Shown here: one piece after another, positions 47,801-58,004 of the stretch
Layout of the letters: every line of letters starts with the position of its first letter
How positions within the stretch are numbered: position 1 is the stretch's first letter
Assembly (NCBI GenBank): GCA_010015655.1
Contig: ML976810.1
Location: forward strand, 7,363-67,280
DNA length: 59,918 bases
Direction of reading: 5' to 3'
Origin: Bimuria novae-zelandiae CBS 107.79
Lineage: Eukaryota; Ascomycota; Dothideomycetes; Pleosporales; Didymosphaeriaceae
The notes under the pieces: generated by a model
What the model was told of the DNA's origin: nothing
The model's input: the letters and a program-made list of their open reading frames with translations, nothing else
Database searches by the model: none
Program-made: the position numbers and the translations under genes

Positions 47801-49750
47801 TTCGAGAATAGATTAAACCTATAGAAGACGTATTAATCGCCATTATAGGCTCTTGCATTAAGCTCAATAAGATTAATAGTAATAGTTTTAAAGGCTCTTG
47901 TGGCTCCAATCTTATGGCCATTTTGCCGTGAGATGATTTAATGTGCTTTGCTTTATAGGCATTCTTCGTAGTTAATTGTTTAAGGAGCAGATCTAGTGGA
48001 TGGCTATATACTTATCACGTGATTTTATAGTTAATTAATAGCGTTACTACTTAGATATCCTATTAGTATATAGAGCTGAGACTTGCTAAGTGATCTTAGT
48101 CTAGGTAGTAGAGTAGAATATTATAGCTAACGTTAATGGGTCGCAAAAGCCTAAGCCTAAGCGGATTAAGTAGATAGAGGTTTAGTTTGATAGACTACTA
48201 GCTAGTGCCTACCTAGTCTAGTGAGGGTGGCGATGTCTTCTACTCGTGAGCCTAATAAGTTAGATTGATATAGTGTATTTCTGCCAGAGTCGAAATGGAC
48301 GTTTGACGATGATAGCCGGGCTAGAGAGACTAGGCTTGTAAAAAAGCTGGGGATTAAGGCTACACTCTTAAGCTTTATTTTCTTTTGTCCTTATAGTGTT
48401 AATAGAGGTATCTCGACTTCTCCCCATGCCTGGATAGTCATCTCAGTGCCGCCTGTAAGTACGATATCGTTAGGTAATGCAGGAGCTTTCTATTAGAACT
48501 CGATCGGATTATTACAGATGTGGATATCAGTAGCGGGGTCCAGCGTCCATAAGTGGAGAAGCAGGAAGTTTCGGTGCGCTAGCTAATTATTAAATGCTAA
48601 TAAGTAAATAGCATATACCTTATTTAAAAGGTCGCTTGTAGGTGCATCGCCTGCGTTAATTTCTATCGAATTAGGTTCTGCTATATGGCTCTTGTGGGTC
48701 CTCTACTTCTTATAGCGTTAATTCTTCTCTCGAATCTTGTTTAATATGCCGTTCTTATCCTTAGCTTTAAACTTTACTATTTTCTTAGCTTTTTTAGGAT
48801 CTTTAACAAATCCTCCTTTGCGTAGTGAGGTGTCGATATACGGACACTGTCCCCAGTAGTGTAGGTCTCCACAGAGGCATGGTTTTAATAGCTTTAATGG
48901 CTTGTCCTGGCGAGATCTCTTTCTACTGTTTTATTTATACGGAGACTCTTCTTAATTTAATGTAGCTGCAAATGCTCCACTCTAGGCGGTTAATTTCGTT
49001 ATAGTTATGTAATAGTAGCGTAGGTAACTAGCTAGTAGATTAGGTAATGTTGGCTGCATAGAGTCGTTATAGGAGCTTACTTTTGCGTTAAATATAGTAA
49101 TCGCGATAGTAGCAGCGTATCTAGGATTAATCTATTTAATGGCTCGTATAAGATCCTTGTGTGGTCTGTAGCCATGCGTCTCTGGTAGCTGGAGTTGTTT
49201 GGCCCTATTATAGGTAGTAAGAAATGTGCTACACTAATCTTTAAGGTTCTCTCTGCAAGCGTGCAGAACTTTGGCGGTGTTATATGCTTTCTGGACCTAA
49301 TATTCTCGATTAGCTGTTGTGGGACTGTAGAGCTCCTATAGAGTCTTAAGCTAATCGTGGAGGGACTCTTAGTCCTTAATTTAATAGACTAGGTCCTGCG
49401 TAATTATGTTAGCTACATGCGCTTTAATCTGCCTAATCTTATCTTTAGTTCGCCTATATTCTTTAAGCTCTCTATAGTAGAGACTTATGTCTTAATTATA
49501 CTACGCTCGAGCTTTAGGGGTAGGTTCTATTACTAGTAATCTATCGTCGTTGGCAGCATGGATCTGTGTAGGTTATAGAGGCTTATTTAGTGTCGACGGA
49601 TATGGCAGGTCTGGATTAATATATCCCTATACGTCTCCAGCCTCTGCGAGCCTTTTAACAGTATAGATCCATAGTTCCCAGTTGTGTGGCCCTTAAAGGA
49701 TGATCGACGAGATAGCCTTTAACATGGCGAGATTGCTCTATAGAGTAGGT
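44900..49750 (-). pseudogene. Copia-2 Gag-Pol remnant
   Basis: Read from right to left. The Gag knuckle at about 48845-48885 is CLCGDLHYWGQCP, the short CxC form common in fungal Copia. The protease-like site near 48500-48560 reads WTLDPATDIHICNN. The integrase covers about 46900-48400 in broken frames. The RT active site at 45971-46005 is FFYVDDIVVLC, so both catalytic aspartates are kept. RNase H ends near 45130-45160 with TPCLKTTVRHVDIHYH. Many TAG/TAA stops remain, so it is not functional, but it is less decayed than Copia-3. Confidence 0.88.
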
Positions 49751-49807
49751 TTAATCGACAGGTAGGTAGGTAGGGAGTTAATGTATGTATATAAGTGCGG
49801 ATTAGGC

Positions 49808-49819
49808 CGGGCTCATAAC
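49808..49819 (-). other. Copia-2 primer-binding site (half initiator-tRNA type)
   Basis: On the coding strand GTTATGAGCCCG directly follows the 5' LTR. GTTATGAGCCC is an exact complement of part of the initiator tRNA-Met anticodon arm (GGGCUCAUAAC), as in elements primed by a half tRNA. Confidence 0.78.
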
Positions 49820-49968
49820 TATAAGCAGGTGGGTGGTATATATAAAGGTAGTGTATTGTGTGTGTTCTATGTGTGTGTGTACATAGAGTGATTAGAGGCT
49901 CGTTTATAGTAATCGAGCTAACTTATAAGACTAGTGTTATTATATAACATAGCCCTAGGCTGCTTACA
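49820..49968 (-). repeat. Copia-2 5' LTR
   Basis: 149 bp aligning with 44385-44533 without gaps. Contains a (TG)n run shared with the other copy. Confidence 0.93.
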
Positions 49969-51562
49969 TTAACCTTACTAATAACTAGGCGTTTAACACT
50001 TACACTAACGTATATAATCCTAAAGGAAGGCTTAACTTATAGATCTAAAAGTATAGCGTCCCACTTAAAAGCACGGATAAAAAGACATTTACTTAGTTCT
50101 TCTTGTGTAAACCGTGCTATATCGACTGCTTCAAGGCGAAGATCCTTGATATAAGAAAGGGGTGTAGGTTAGTTACTAGTTATCTTAAGAAACATAAGAT
50201 CTTTAATTTAAATTATCGGCCCCTTATAGGGTTGGATAAGATAGATTAGTTTGCGCTTAATACATCTTTTCTAAAAGGTTTAGCTACTATTAATACTATA
50301 GCGTCTTCCTTTAACGTCGATAAGTTCCATTAACTTTTAGTTAGATAGATCGTTATGAGCAGGATCCCCTTCGTTAAGCTAAATACTAAGGAGCTCCGTA
50401 AGGTGTTTTAGTATCTTAATTTAGCTATAAAAATGCCTCGCGCAATCCTATCTCGCAATATAATAAGGCGTAGGATCTCCGTGGAGTACGCACGTTTAAA
50501 GGATGTGGTTACTACTTACCTAGACCGAGCCATTACGAAGATTTACCTAGCCTTTGACTTATGGACTTCTAGTAATAATAAGTCGTATAATAGTGTTGTC
50601 GCATAGTTTCTTAATAAGAAAGGCAATCTACGAAACCTTCTCCTTACTCTTAAAGCTATAAAAGATGCCTATACTAGTAAAAATATTACGGTATCGCTAT
50701 AGGGGGTTATCTCCCACTAGGGGCTTTAAGACCGCGTAAGATATCTTACCTCCAACAACGCCGCAGCTAACGATACGGTAATAGACGCTCTAGGGAAGAT
50801 TTTTAGGGAAAATTAGCTTAACTTTAACCTTAAGTAGCAGCGTATAAGGTGTATAGGGTATATCTTTAACCTTATCGCGAAAGCGCTAATATTCGGAGCT
50901 AATATTAGCGGCCTAACTTGGGCAGAGGAGGTGGCATTTTTTAAGTAACATAAAGCTTATGGGACTATTAGAAAGCTTCGCAATATTATTAAATAGATTA
51001 GGAAAAACACCTCAAGAAACGCCAGGTTTATTACTACTTAGAAAGTTCATCCTGGATAGGTGCGATCGGATGGCCTCACAAGACCTTTGCAGTTAATACT
51101 CAGTAACGCCACTCGCTAGAATTCTATATACCTAATAATTAAGCGAGCTATAGTGCTTAAAGAGGTGCTCAACGACTTTTATAGAGACGAATTACGGTCT
51201 CTTAATAATACTAGATCGCAGCGGCAAAGTAGTAGCTAGTAAAATTAATTTATTAGCTACTATTAGCTAGATCTCCGTCTTTCTATAGCCGAGTAGTAGT
51301 ACTTAAAGGAGAATCTTAAGCTTCTTAAACCTCTAAACGAGCTTACTTTGCGCCTCTAAGGTTATCTTAGTAATAGCAACGACGATCCTTAAGAGTATAA
51401 TAATATTAGATAGTTATACACTTCGCTAGACAATCTCCTAATAGACCTCGAAGCTCAAGAACTTCAAGCACGAACGGATAGAGATATCCAGCTTAAACAG
51501 CGTCTTTACAAAGGCTGGGAGACGGCATCGAAGTACTACACCTTGTTTACAGAGTCTCTAGC
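49969..51562 (+). pseudogene. hAT-3 transposase, central part
   Basis: Continues the hAT-3 coding trace after Copia-2. Near 50440-50500 the frame reads MPRAILSRNIIRRRISVEYA; at 50541-50585 it reads YLAFDLWTSSNNKSYNS, a strongly hAT-like catalytic segment with the Asp kept. Further on come LNKKGNLRNLLLTLKAIKD, the RYLTSNNAAANDTV motif near 50740, and RCIGYIFNLIAKALIFG near 50850 (family form CxGHxxNLxA). It ends in KYYTLFTESLA at 51530-51562, where LINE-C is inserted. About twenty stops were noticed. Confidence 0.85.
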
Positions 51563-53460
51563 GCAGGGCTCACCACTATCACCAGTGCTGTACACACTTT
51601 ATCTGGCAGAGCTACTTCAGCAAGACCCTGCCAGGCGCTTTGGGTACGCAGACGATATCTGCCTCTACAGGCGATCCCACTCGCTAGACCAGAACGTGGA
51701 AATGCTGGCAGAAGACATAGGCGCTATAAATTCCTGGGGAGACGCTAATCACGTGGCATTTGCCCCAGAGAAACTCGAAATAATACACCTAACTAAGTAG
51801 AAAAGTGACTATTCGCCACCTATCTGGATTAACGATTAGCTTATCCTCTAACCTACACCACTAGATAAGGCGCTACGCTGGCTAGGTGTTTACTTTAACA
51901 GGAAGCTTAATTTTAAAACACACGTTGCCACCCGCGTAGCTAAAGGACGCGCAGTCGCACAGCACATCCGTAGCCTTGCTAGGATCTAGCACGGCCCACC
52001 AGCCAGCTCACTGCGCAAAGCAGTAATCTCATGCGTACTGCCACGCCTACTGTATGGAAACGAGGCCTGGTATGGAGGGCGCACGAAGCCCCCCAAGACT
52101 ATGGGAGCCGCGCAGAACCAAAAGGTCAGCACACGACTCGGGTGGCATATCGCCGCCCTGGAAAAGGCCCTCACGATAGCGGTCAGAGGCGTCGTCCCCG
52201 CCTACCGCACCACGCCCACTGCCACGCTGTACAGAGACGCAGGCATTCCCTCAGCAGCTGCGGCGCTTGAAGAGTGCAAGGCGAGGTTCGCTATGCGCCT
52301 GCACTGCGTTGACAAAGGTCACCCGCTTGCAGCGCGCACGCGACTGACTGTAGCACACAAAGGAAAAGGCGCTGGACGCCCGCAGCGCCCACACACAAAA
52401 GTCCAACTGCTTGCACAGCTATTCGCACCAGTACCCCGCCCTATACTACTACAACCGCACTATTCCAACTAGTGCCGAACAGACCCTGCAAATAATAAGC
52501 CTAAAAAGCTCGCTACTGAAGAATTTAAACAATAGTGGATAAGCCTGCCTACCGAGACAATCACAGTGTTCTCAGACGGCTCGGAACAGCGCACAGAAAA
52601 CGGCGAGCGCCACGTAACCTATAGATACGCTGTGTACCAGGGCCAGAGTCTGCTGTACACAGGCAAAGGCTCCCTTAACGCGCGGGCCCACGTCTTCGAC
52701 GCAGAAGCAGTGGGGGCCTGGAGAGGTCTTCAACACGTGCTACAGACTCAGGCGCACCGCCTAAGCCAGATCTGGATGTGTCTAGACAGCACATCGGTTA
52801 TCTGGGGCATTAGGGGAGACCCCGCGCCGTTATCCCAGTGGGCCTTTGTACGCTGCCAGGAAGCCATGGACACCTAGGATATCCAAATCCGATGGTCACC
52901 GGGCCACATGGGCATTAAAGGCAATAAGCTAGCTGATTAGCTAGCAAACGAGGCAGCCAAGGACCTACGCCCACCCACAGGGAAGGTAGCTAAACCTACG
53001 ATATTAGGTCTACGATCTAATGCGCGCGTATACGTACGCGCTGCACAACAAGAGTGGTGGCGCACACGCACACCAAATCTCTCTATATGGTACAACTAGT
53101 AGGGCCTAGCATACACCCCCTCCAGGCAACCGCCGGAGTTAGAGCTCACACGCCCCGCCCTGGCCAAGCTCCTATCCATGAGGACAAGACACGGCAACTA
53201 CGCCTGGTACCATAGGAAGTTTAAGCATAATGAGGAGACCCTCGCGTGCACCTGCGGAGCAGACCTGGCCCCAGACCATATTGTACACTGCCCACGGATA
53301 GTGCGACGCTTTAACTACTAGCCGCAACGCCCAACACATCCCCTAATAGACACTAGAGAAGGAATACAGTACCTTAGGGCGCTAAGCCTAGGAGAATACG
53401 CAACCCTTCTTGCACTTAGTGTTAGTAATAGCACACGTTAGCAAGTAACTAACTAACTAC
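51563..53460 (+). pseudogene. LINE-C ORF2 part (RT C-half, RNase H, zinc motif)
   Basis: The trace opens QGSPLSPVLYTLYLAELL, then an intact active site RFGYADDICLYRR (51640-51675). The RT thumb region continues to about 52470 (KVSTRLGWHIAALEKALT). RNase H begins near 52566 with VFSDGSEQ; its second acidic residue is in FDAEAVGAW (about 52696) and the third in CLDSTSVIWG (about 52780); it ends WSPGHMGIKGNKLAD near 52892. The C-terminal zinc motif at 53248-53300 reads CTCGADLAPDHIVHCPR. A small number of TAG stops (Trp or Gln positions) and a few frame changes are seen. Without its 5' part it could not be autonomous anyway. Confidence 0.92.
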
Positions 53461-53850
53461 GTTATAGGCGAGCGGACGCAAACCCTCGCTTTAGGCGAAG
53501 TAAATACGCTACCTGCTTTTAACTTGCTAGGGTATCTACTATATAAGACTAAGCTCTCTCTTTTGTATACCTATATGCGTGTATATATCTCTCCTTACCT
53601 CTAATAAGTCTTGGCATGCTTCTGTACAGGACTGGGGGCAGCTAGAAGGCTACCCCATTCCCCACTATTATCACACAAAGGCCAGATTGAACAGCTGAGT
53701 CGCCCCTATCTGGAGAGGGACAGCAGCAAGAGAGGCCGCTCCTATAGTAGCGGTAGCACTAGCATGAGTGGCCCTTACTAAGTGCAGGGCACGTCTACAT
53801 ACCCCCTAGGAGGTTACATAGGACGTAAAACCAATACTACTACTACTACT
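53460..53850 (+). other. LINE-C 3' untranslated region and (TAC)n tail
   Basis: Non-coding. It has GC-richer sequence unlike its AT-rich surroundings and ends in (TAC)n, the same tail type as LINE-A and LINE-B. No other feature seen. Confidence 0.75.
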
Positions 53851-53864
53851 ACAGAGTCTCTAGC

Positions 53865-54470
53865 CTACACGGTAACAATTATCTTAGATCCTACCCGGGG
53901 CATAAATTACATCCGTTCTTAATAGGCAATAGAACATCCAACTTGGCCAGGTATCGCACAAGGATAGATCGAAGAGCTGTATAACTATAATTACAAGGAC
54001 AGAATAACACTTAACTAATAAGAGATAGACCTATCTTCTTTTAAAACTACTCGAGCGCTCTTAAGATAGGAGACCTTTACGCGAAAAGGTTAAGTAAAGG
54101 CAAATAAGAAATAATAAGTAGATAGCGACGAGTTAGTAGAGTACCTTAAGCTCTCTTAGTTTGCTATTAATATTCCTCCTTTTATTTAGTGGCAATAGGA
54201 TAAGCAACGACAACGCTAGCCAAGAGTATCTTAGATAGCTCTTAACGTACTTTCTACCATGCCTATAAGCGATGGACCTAAGAGAGCTTTTAGCGGCGTA
54301 GGTAACCTTATTACGAAGCCCCGTAATCGTCTTAGTAACGATATTATAGGGCATCACGAGTGTATGGCTTCATGGGAGAGGGCAGGATTAATTAAGATTA
54401 GTAATAACTCTATAGAGAACTTAGACAAATTAGATAATATAGATACGGAAATATTAGACTAGAACTTTAC
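53865..54470 (+). pseudogene. hAT-3 transposase C-terminal part
   Basis: Directly continues the frame cut at 51562: YTVTIILDPTRGINYI follows (family form: Tyr...Ala...Leu-x-Pro). Near 54100-54200 it enters the dimerisation domain (W-Q-DKQRQRQPRVSQ-ALNV). The open frame 54259-54462 reads MPISDGPKRAFSGVGNLITK and HHECMASWERAGLIKISNN. This is the hAT dimerisation region (family form MSDGPERxFSGARxxIT). The likely stop follows ILD at 54460-54462. The reverse open frame 54133-54357 is a shadow. Confidence 0.87.
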
Positions 54471-54760
54471 GCGCTGTTTTTTATAGTGCTCTTTTCTCCT
54501 ATATTAAAATACTAAGGCACTTTATTAATCTATTTCTACCATATCGTTAATAAGGTGTTAATATATTATCTAGTTCGAGCGCCTGCGTGGCTAAAGTAAC
54601 AATTCTTAATACTAAAATAGCTATTAAGATGGATATACTTAATACTAAACGCTAGAATAAGCTGTTGCGACATCTGTAGCGTCTAATAGTGGAACATAAT
54701 AAGCTTAAAACGGATGGATTAGATTTCCATGGATTTTGTGGATTTTGCATAAATGGATAT
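54470..54760 (+). other. hAT-3 right non-coding end
   Basis: AT-rich 3' part of hAT-3 after the transposase stop, with GGATGGATT-type subterminal repeats from about 54710. No gene seen. Confidence 0.65.
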
Positions 54761-54784
54761 CCAATCCATCCGTAAACATTACTG
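54761..54784 (-). repeat. hAT-3 right terminal inverted repeat
   Basis: Minus strand starts CAGTAATGTTTACGGATGGA, the less mutated copy of the left end; it opens with the CAG typical of hAT ends. Confidence 0.9.
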
Positions 54785-55402
54785 CTGGTGGCGCGCCCGC
54801 TCGCCCAAGTTATCAAAATAGTACATGTAGTGGGACCTCACTTACTACCCTACAAAACAGCTAAAGGAGCTTACCCTCTAATAACCAGCGCTTGCTAAGC
54901 TACTGTCCATGCGCACCCGCCACGGACACTACGCCTAGTACCATAAGAAGTTTAGGCACGAAGACGCCATTACTAAATGTCCCTGCGGAGCAGACCTAAC
55001 GCCTAACCACATTATACACTGCCCACGATTAGTTCGAAAGTTCCGCTACTGGCCGAAACGGCCAGCGTGCCCCCCAAGCACCACCAGGGAGGGCGTGGAA
55101 TACCTAAAGGCACTTAAGCCAAAAGATTTCCAACTTCTACTAGAGCTTGTTAACCCTATAGAATAAGTTTATATGTATAATAGATACAACCTGACACCTT
55201 AGCCTACAGGCAAGAAGACAAGGATTTGGCCCCCGCACGAAGGGGGGCGGACTCTTACAAGCCACTACAAGAGATGGCAATAGCTACATAGCAAGAAACG
55301 CCCTTACCACTTTAGCGAGCCCTAAATGGTTGCTCGGCGCGTCTCCATGCCCCATGGGAGGCTAGAACATTATGTTCCTAGACGTTAATCAATACTACTA
55401 CT
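54785..55402 (+). pseudogene. LINE-B ORF2 end and 3' tail
   Basis: Resumes with CTGGTGGCGCGCCC and matches LINE-A from about 5816. It contains the C-terminal zinc motif at about 54979-55028 (CPCGADLTPNHIIHCP), intact here and altered to CPYG in LINE-A. Ends in a (TAC)n tail. Confidence 0.87.
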
Positions 55403-55418
55403 ACTTATTACATACTGA

Positions 55419-55884
55419 ATAAGGGAGTATTATAAAGGAAGCAACTTAAAGAGAGATTCAAAATTTATTACCATCTTTTTTTTTTAAAAAAAAAAAAAAA
55501 AAAAAAAAGAGGGGGGGGGGGGGGGGAAGGTTTAAAATTAAAAAATACTATATAGTAGGTAATTTAAATTAAGGTAAATATATATAAATGACAAATTCTT
55601 ACGGAATATTAAAGATTTTCTAGAGATAGATATAGACTAGGGTACGTAACTAAGCCAGGGATTCTCTAAAGATAACCTAAGGAAAATCTAGAAAATCTTT
55701 AAGGGTCGCCTTAAATAGAGGTTAAGAATGTCTCTAATATTTAATACGTGCTCTACGTTATTACTATTATTATAAAGAGTTAGTATAATAAATTAAATTA
55801 ATATTTTTTAGCCTAGCGTTTGCTATTATATAACCTAAAGCTAAATAAGTTAATAACAATAATCTTTATAAAGAATTTATTACG
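55419..55884. other. AT-rich spacer
   Basis: Between the LINE-B duplication and the Pogo element. It holds the homopolymer block at 55476-55526 and otherwise only AT-rich sequence. There is a short inverted pair, GATTTTCTAGA near 55614 with TCTAGAAAATC near 55687. No gene seen. Confidence 0.6.
55476..55526. repeat. Homopolymer block T10-A23-GA-G16
   Basis: Ten T, then 23 A, then GA and 16 G in direct succession. It is not the tail of LINE-B, which ends in (TAC)n 74 bp upstream. It could be a true microsatellite or an assembly or sequencing artefact. Confidence 0.9.
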
Positions 55885-55886
55885 TA

Positions 55887-55950
55887 TTCCGCATGCGAGC
55901 TACGTATCCTAGCAAGCTACGCACTTTTTCTTAGTAACACTAACTTATAC
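55887..55950 (+). repeat. Pogo-type element terminal inverted repeat, left
   Basis: TTCCGCATGCGAGCTACG and on to GCTACGCACTTTT and ACACTAACTTATA. The complement of 57940-58002 gives TTCTACATGCGAGCTGCG, GTTACGCACTTTT and ACACTAACTTATA; most differences are transitions. Confidence 0.82.
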
Positions 55951-55989
55951 TTCTTAATTATTGCTAATACTATTAACACTATTTAAAAA

Positions 55990-57850
55990 TAGCCTGCTAA
56001 AGGTAATATTTAATTTGGAAAATAGCTTTTTAGCCTTTTAGCAGGTTTATACGTTATACCGTAGCTTATTATACTTATAATAAAGCCTTTAGCACTACGT
56101 ACTACTCACTTTACTATTTTTCCTACCTACTTATAAGCGCTACCCCTTTAAAGGACGCTCTTTTATAGCTACTAGCTATAGTCCTTCTGCAGCAAGTAGT
56201 ATTCCTCCAGCCTATATACGTATCCTTTTACGAGATTTTTACTTTATGTGAGCTACATTTGCCTCCTTAAGCTCCTTAATATAGGTCTTTATTAGCTTAA
56301 ACATATGCACTATCTTCTATATACTTTTTATAAATAATAATAATTATCCGTACGCAGTACGGGCAGCTACCTAATACGATATCTTAAGACAGGTAACAAT
56401 GGTTATGTAATACCGCACAGGCAAAGGCACAGACTATAGTCACCGTGCGCGAGCATTAATCCTTATAACCCCCTTTTCTCCGTACGTAGAATAGACAGAC
56501 AAGACTTAAATACCAGACCCTTTTCTCACCCGTACCATCGTACAACTATCTAGCCCTATCATATCGCGATATGCTTGGCTTAGTCTAGCCCATTTAACAA
56601 TAATAATACTTCTTTTACTAGTCTTAGAGAGCTTTAGATAGCAATTAAAAACTTTTTAATGCTAGAGTAGATTACTCCTCAATCCTATACGTATTACTAG
56701 GCGTTTATAACTACTAGAAAATTGGTTTAACAAAAAATGCTAATAAAGTCTTTAATTATATATTTTATTAATCTAACACTAATTATAAGTTAAATAGTGC
56801 TAAACTAGCGCCGCGAAAGAATTTTTAATCTATTTTTTATTAATTAATGGGTTAAACGTGTTTATAATTATAGACACAAACTTAGTTCTAGTAATATAGT
56901 TAATATGACTTTATATTATTTACTTAACTTAGCACGAGTACACCTTCTTTAGTAGCAAAAAATAACTTATATCTAGTAGCGATTGGTAATGTGATAAGTG
57001 CGATAGTATATAAAAATGAATATTTTTATTATTTTTATTATACTACTAAAATTTAATGAAGCTATGGCTCTTATAGCTATTTATAAAAAGTAGCCTATAT
57101 ATGCTCCGTATATGACGCTTTATATATACGTTAAAGTACTTACGCTACGTAACAGTAAGCTAATTTATTATTTAGTTATTCTTAGGGACTATAATTCTCT
57201 ATTCGAAAGGCAGATTATCCTTAGTATACTAGCTAGTAAAATATAACTTTACCTAAAAGATAATAAAGGGTAAGATCTTTTACCTTACGCTAATAATACC
57301 TAGTATTATTAATATTTACTCCCTATTACCCTCTTACACCTACGTTAGCCTCGTACGCCTTTTAGAGCTAGTAATAACCTTCTATCTTATTAAAATTATA
57401 CTTATTATAAACCTAAACTTATTAAAGTTTCATATATGTTCACCCGATATGCCGTACTTCGCCTTTATATTTTATATAAATTAAAACTAGTTTAATATAA
57501 TTGTAAAATATTTATATAGCATTCTTGAGTAATTTAGCTTATATTTAAATCTTATTATAAGCTTAGGCATACGCTTAATAAAGCTTAATAATTAGTTTTT
57601 ACTAACTTAACCTTAGTTACCTATATTTAGTAAAGTATTTACTATATTTTAAACTTACGTAAGGATTATAGGATATTAATACTTAATAAAGTTTAAAATA
57701 TACTAAATATTTATCTTCTTCTCTAAATTTATAAGCTTTATTAAGTTTAGTTATATTTTAGTACGTAAGTAGACACTAGCGCGTCTATTATATAGCGTAA
57801 ATTTAAGTGTATTATACGCAGTAGTAGGGCGTTAGACTAATAAAATTTAA
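55990..57850 (-). pseudogene. Fot1/Pogo-type transposase remnant
   Basis: Minus-strand frames give FIKRMPKLIIRFKYKLNYSR at about 57520-57580 and NIKAKYGISGEHIYE at 57428-57471, close to the Fot1-type segment before the first catalytic Asp (family form: ...KYGI-x-DEDIYNFDETGF). The following NFDETGF is destroyed. More downstream segments match in order but across frames (VTS-RRGRP-like region near 57330-57360, PPFIIF-like region near 57250). C-terminal traces such as ANKDLY and GGILLAAEGLQLV lie at about 56180-56320, beyond the LTR-like insert. RIP damage is severe; motif matches are by eye. Confidence 0.7.
56349..56544. repeat. Solo LTR-like or small TIR insert, 196 bp
   Basis: Less AT-rich than its surroundings. 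The ends form an inverted pair (CGTACGCAGTACGGG at the left, complement of the right end TGTACGATGGTACGGG) and are flanked by ATTATC (56343-56348) and ACTATC (56545-56550), one transition apart. It interrupts the Pogo-type transposase trace. It could be a solo LTR with a 5-6 bp duplication or a small inverted-repeat element. No related full element is in the window. Confidence 0.45.
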
Positions 57851-57939
57851 TTATTAAAAATAAATTATGAAGTAAGCTATATATTGGTTTATTAAGAAGC
57901 AGATTAACTATTATTTTATTAAGCTATTATACCATAATT

Positions 57940-58002
57940 ATAAGTTAGTGTGGGCTTAATAAAAGTGCGTAACTCGTTAGAGTGCGCAGCTCGCATGTAG
58001 AA
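57940..58002 (-). repeat. Pogo-type element terminal inverted repeat, right
   Basis: Partner of 55887-55950; on the minus strand it starts TTCTACATGCGAGC. Confidence 0.82.
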
Positions 58003-58004
58003 TA

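Larger units (their letters stand above)
44385..49968 (-). mobile_element. Copia-2 LTR retrotransposon
   Basis: A 5584-bp element in reverse orientation with 149-bp LTRs and a perfect 5-bp duplication TTAAC (44380-44384, 49969-49973). LTR ends form the inverted pair TGTAAGCAG/CTGCTTACA (outer G now A on one side). The LTRs differ at 11 positions by my alignment, all transitions. The minus strand carries Gag knuckle, protease, integrase, RT and RNase H in Copia order. It lies within the hAT-3 transposase gene. Confidence 0.95.
51563..53850 (+). mobile_element. LINE-C, 5'-truncated LINE, lightly mutated
   Basis: Flanked by a perfect 14-bp duplication ACAGAGTCTCTAGC (51549-51562, 53851-53864). 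It begins inside the RT domain and ends in (TAC)n, so about the first 3.7 kb of a LINE-A-size element is missing, the usual result of incomplete reverse transcription. It is clearly related to LINE-A/B in domain sequence, but the 3' end is a different, longer version, so it is another subfamily. It has higher GC and far fewer stops than anything around it. Confidence 0.94.
43526..54784 (+). mobile_element. hAT-3 DNA transposon (holds Copia-2 and LINE-C)
   Basis: Bordered by the 8-bp duplication CTAGTGAC (43518-43525) and CTGGTGGC (54785-54792); the left copy differs by two G-to-A changes, as RIP would give. Terminal inverted repeats start TAGTAAT/CAGTAAT. Without passengers it is about 3.4 kb. 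The transposase is on the plus strand in pieces: 43900-44384, 49969-51562 and 53865-54470. The ends carry many copies of GGATGGATTGGAT in both directions, probable transposase-binding subterminal repeats. Confidence 0.94.
38293..55402 (+). mobile_element. LINE-B, full-length Tad1-like LINE split by hAT-3
   Basis: Second copy of the LINE-A family, aligned from its first bases (about 38301 with 584) to the (TAC)n tail at 55391-55402. A 16-bp duplication flanks it: ACTTATTATATACTAA (38277-38292) and ACTTATTACATACTGA (55403-55418), differing by two transitions. At 43517 it is broken by hAT-3 and continues at 54785. Without the insert it is close to 5.85 kb. It is slightly less mutated than LINE-A. 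Confidence 0.92.
55887..58002 (-). mobile_element. Pogo/Fot1-type Tc1-mariner DNA transposon
   Basis: About 2.1 kb with long terminal inverted repeats (55887-55950 against the complement of 57940-58002) and TA on both sides (55885-55886, 58003-58004), the target site of Tc1/mariner elements. On the minus strand the body holds a degraded transposase of the Fot1/Pogo kind. A 196-bp LTR-like sequence sits near its C-terminal coding part. Without that insert it is about 1.9 kb, the usual Fot1 size. The exact ends could be off by a few bases. Confidence 0.8.

Noticed and set aside
49808..49819. Possible tRNA gene fragment (GGGCTCATAAC anticodon-arm sequence)
   Set aside because: Only the anticodon arm is present and it abuts the 5' LTR of Copia-2, so it is a primer-binding site.
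52031..52270. Second open frame in LINE-C overlapping the RT thumb region, and its antisense partner 51986-52174
   Set aside because: GC-rich overlap frames; the 52101-52472 frame matches the expected LINE protein.
55476..55526. Poly(A) tail of a LINE or processed transcript
   Set aside because: LINE-B ends in (TAC)n before its duplication at 55403; the A run has T before it and G after it and no matching insert upstream.
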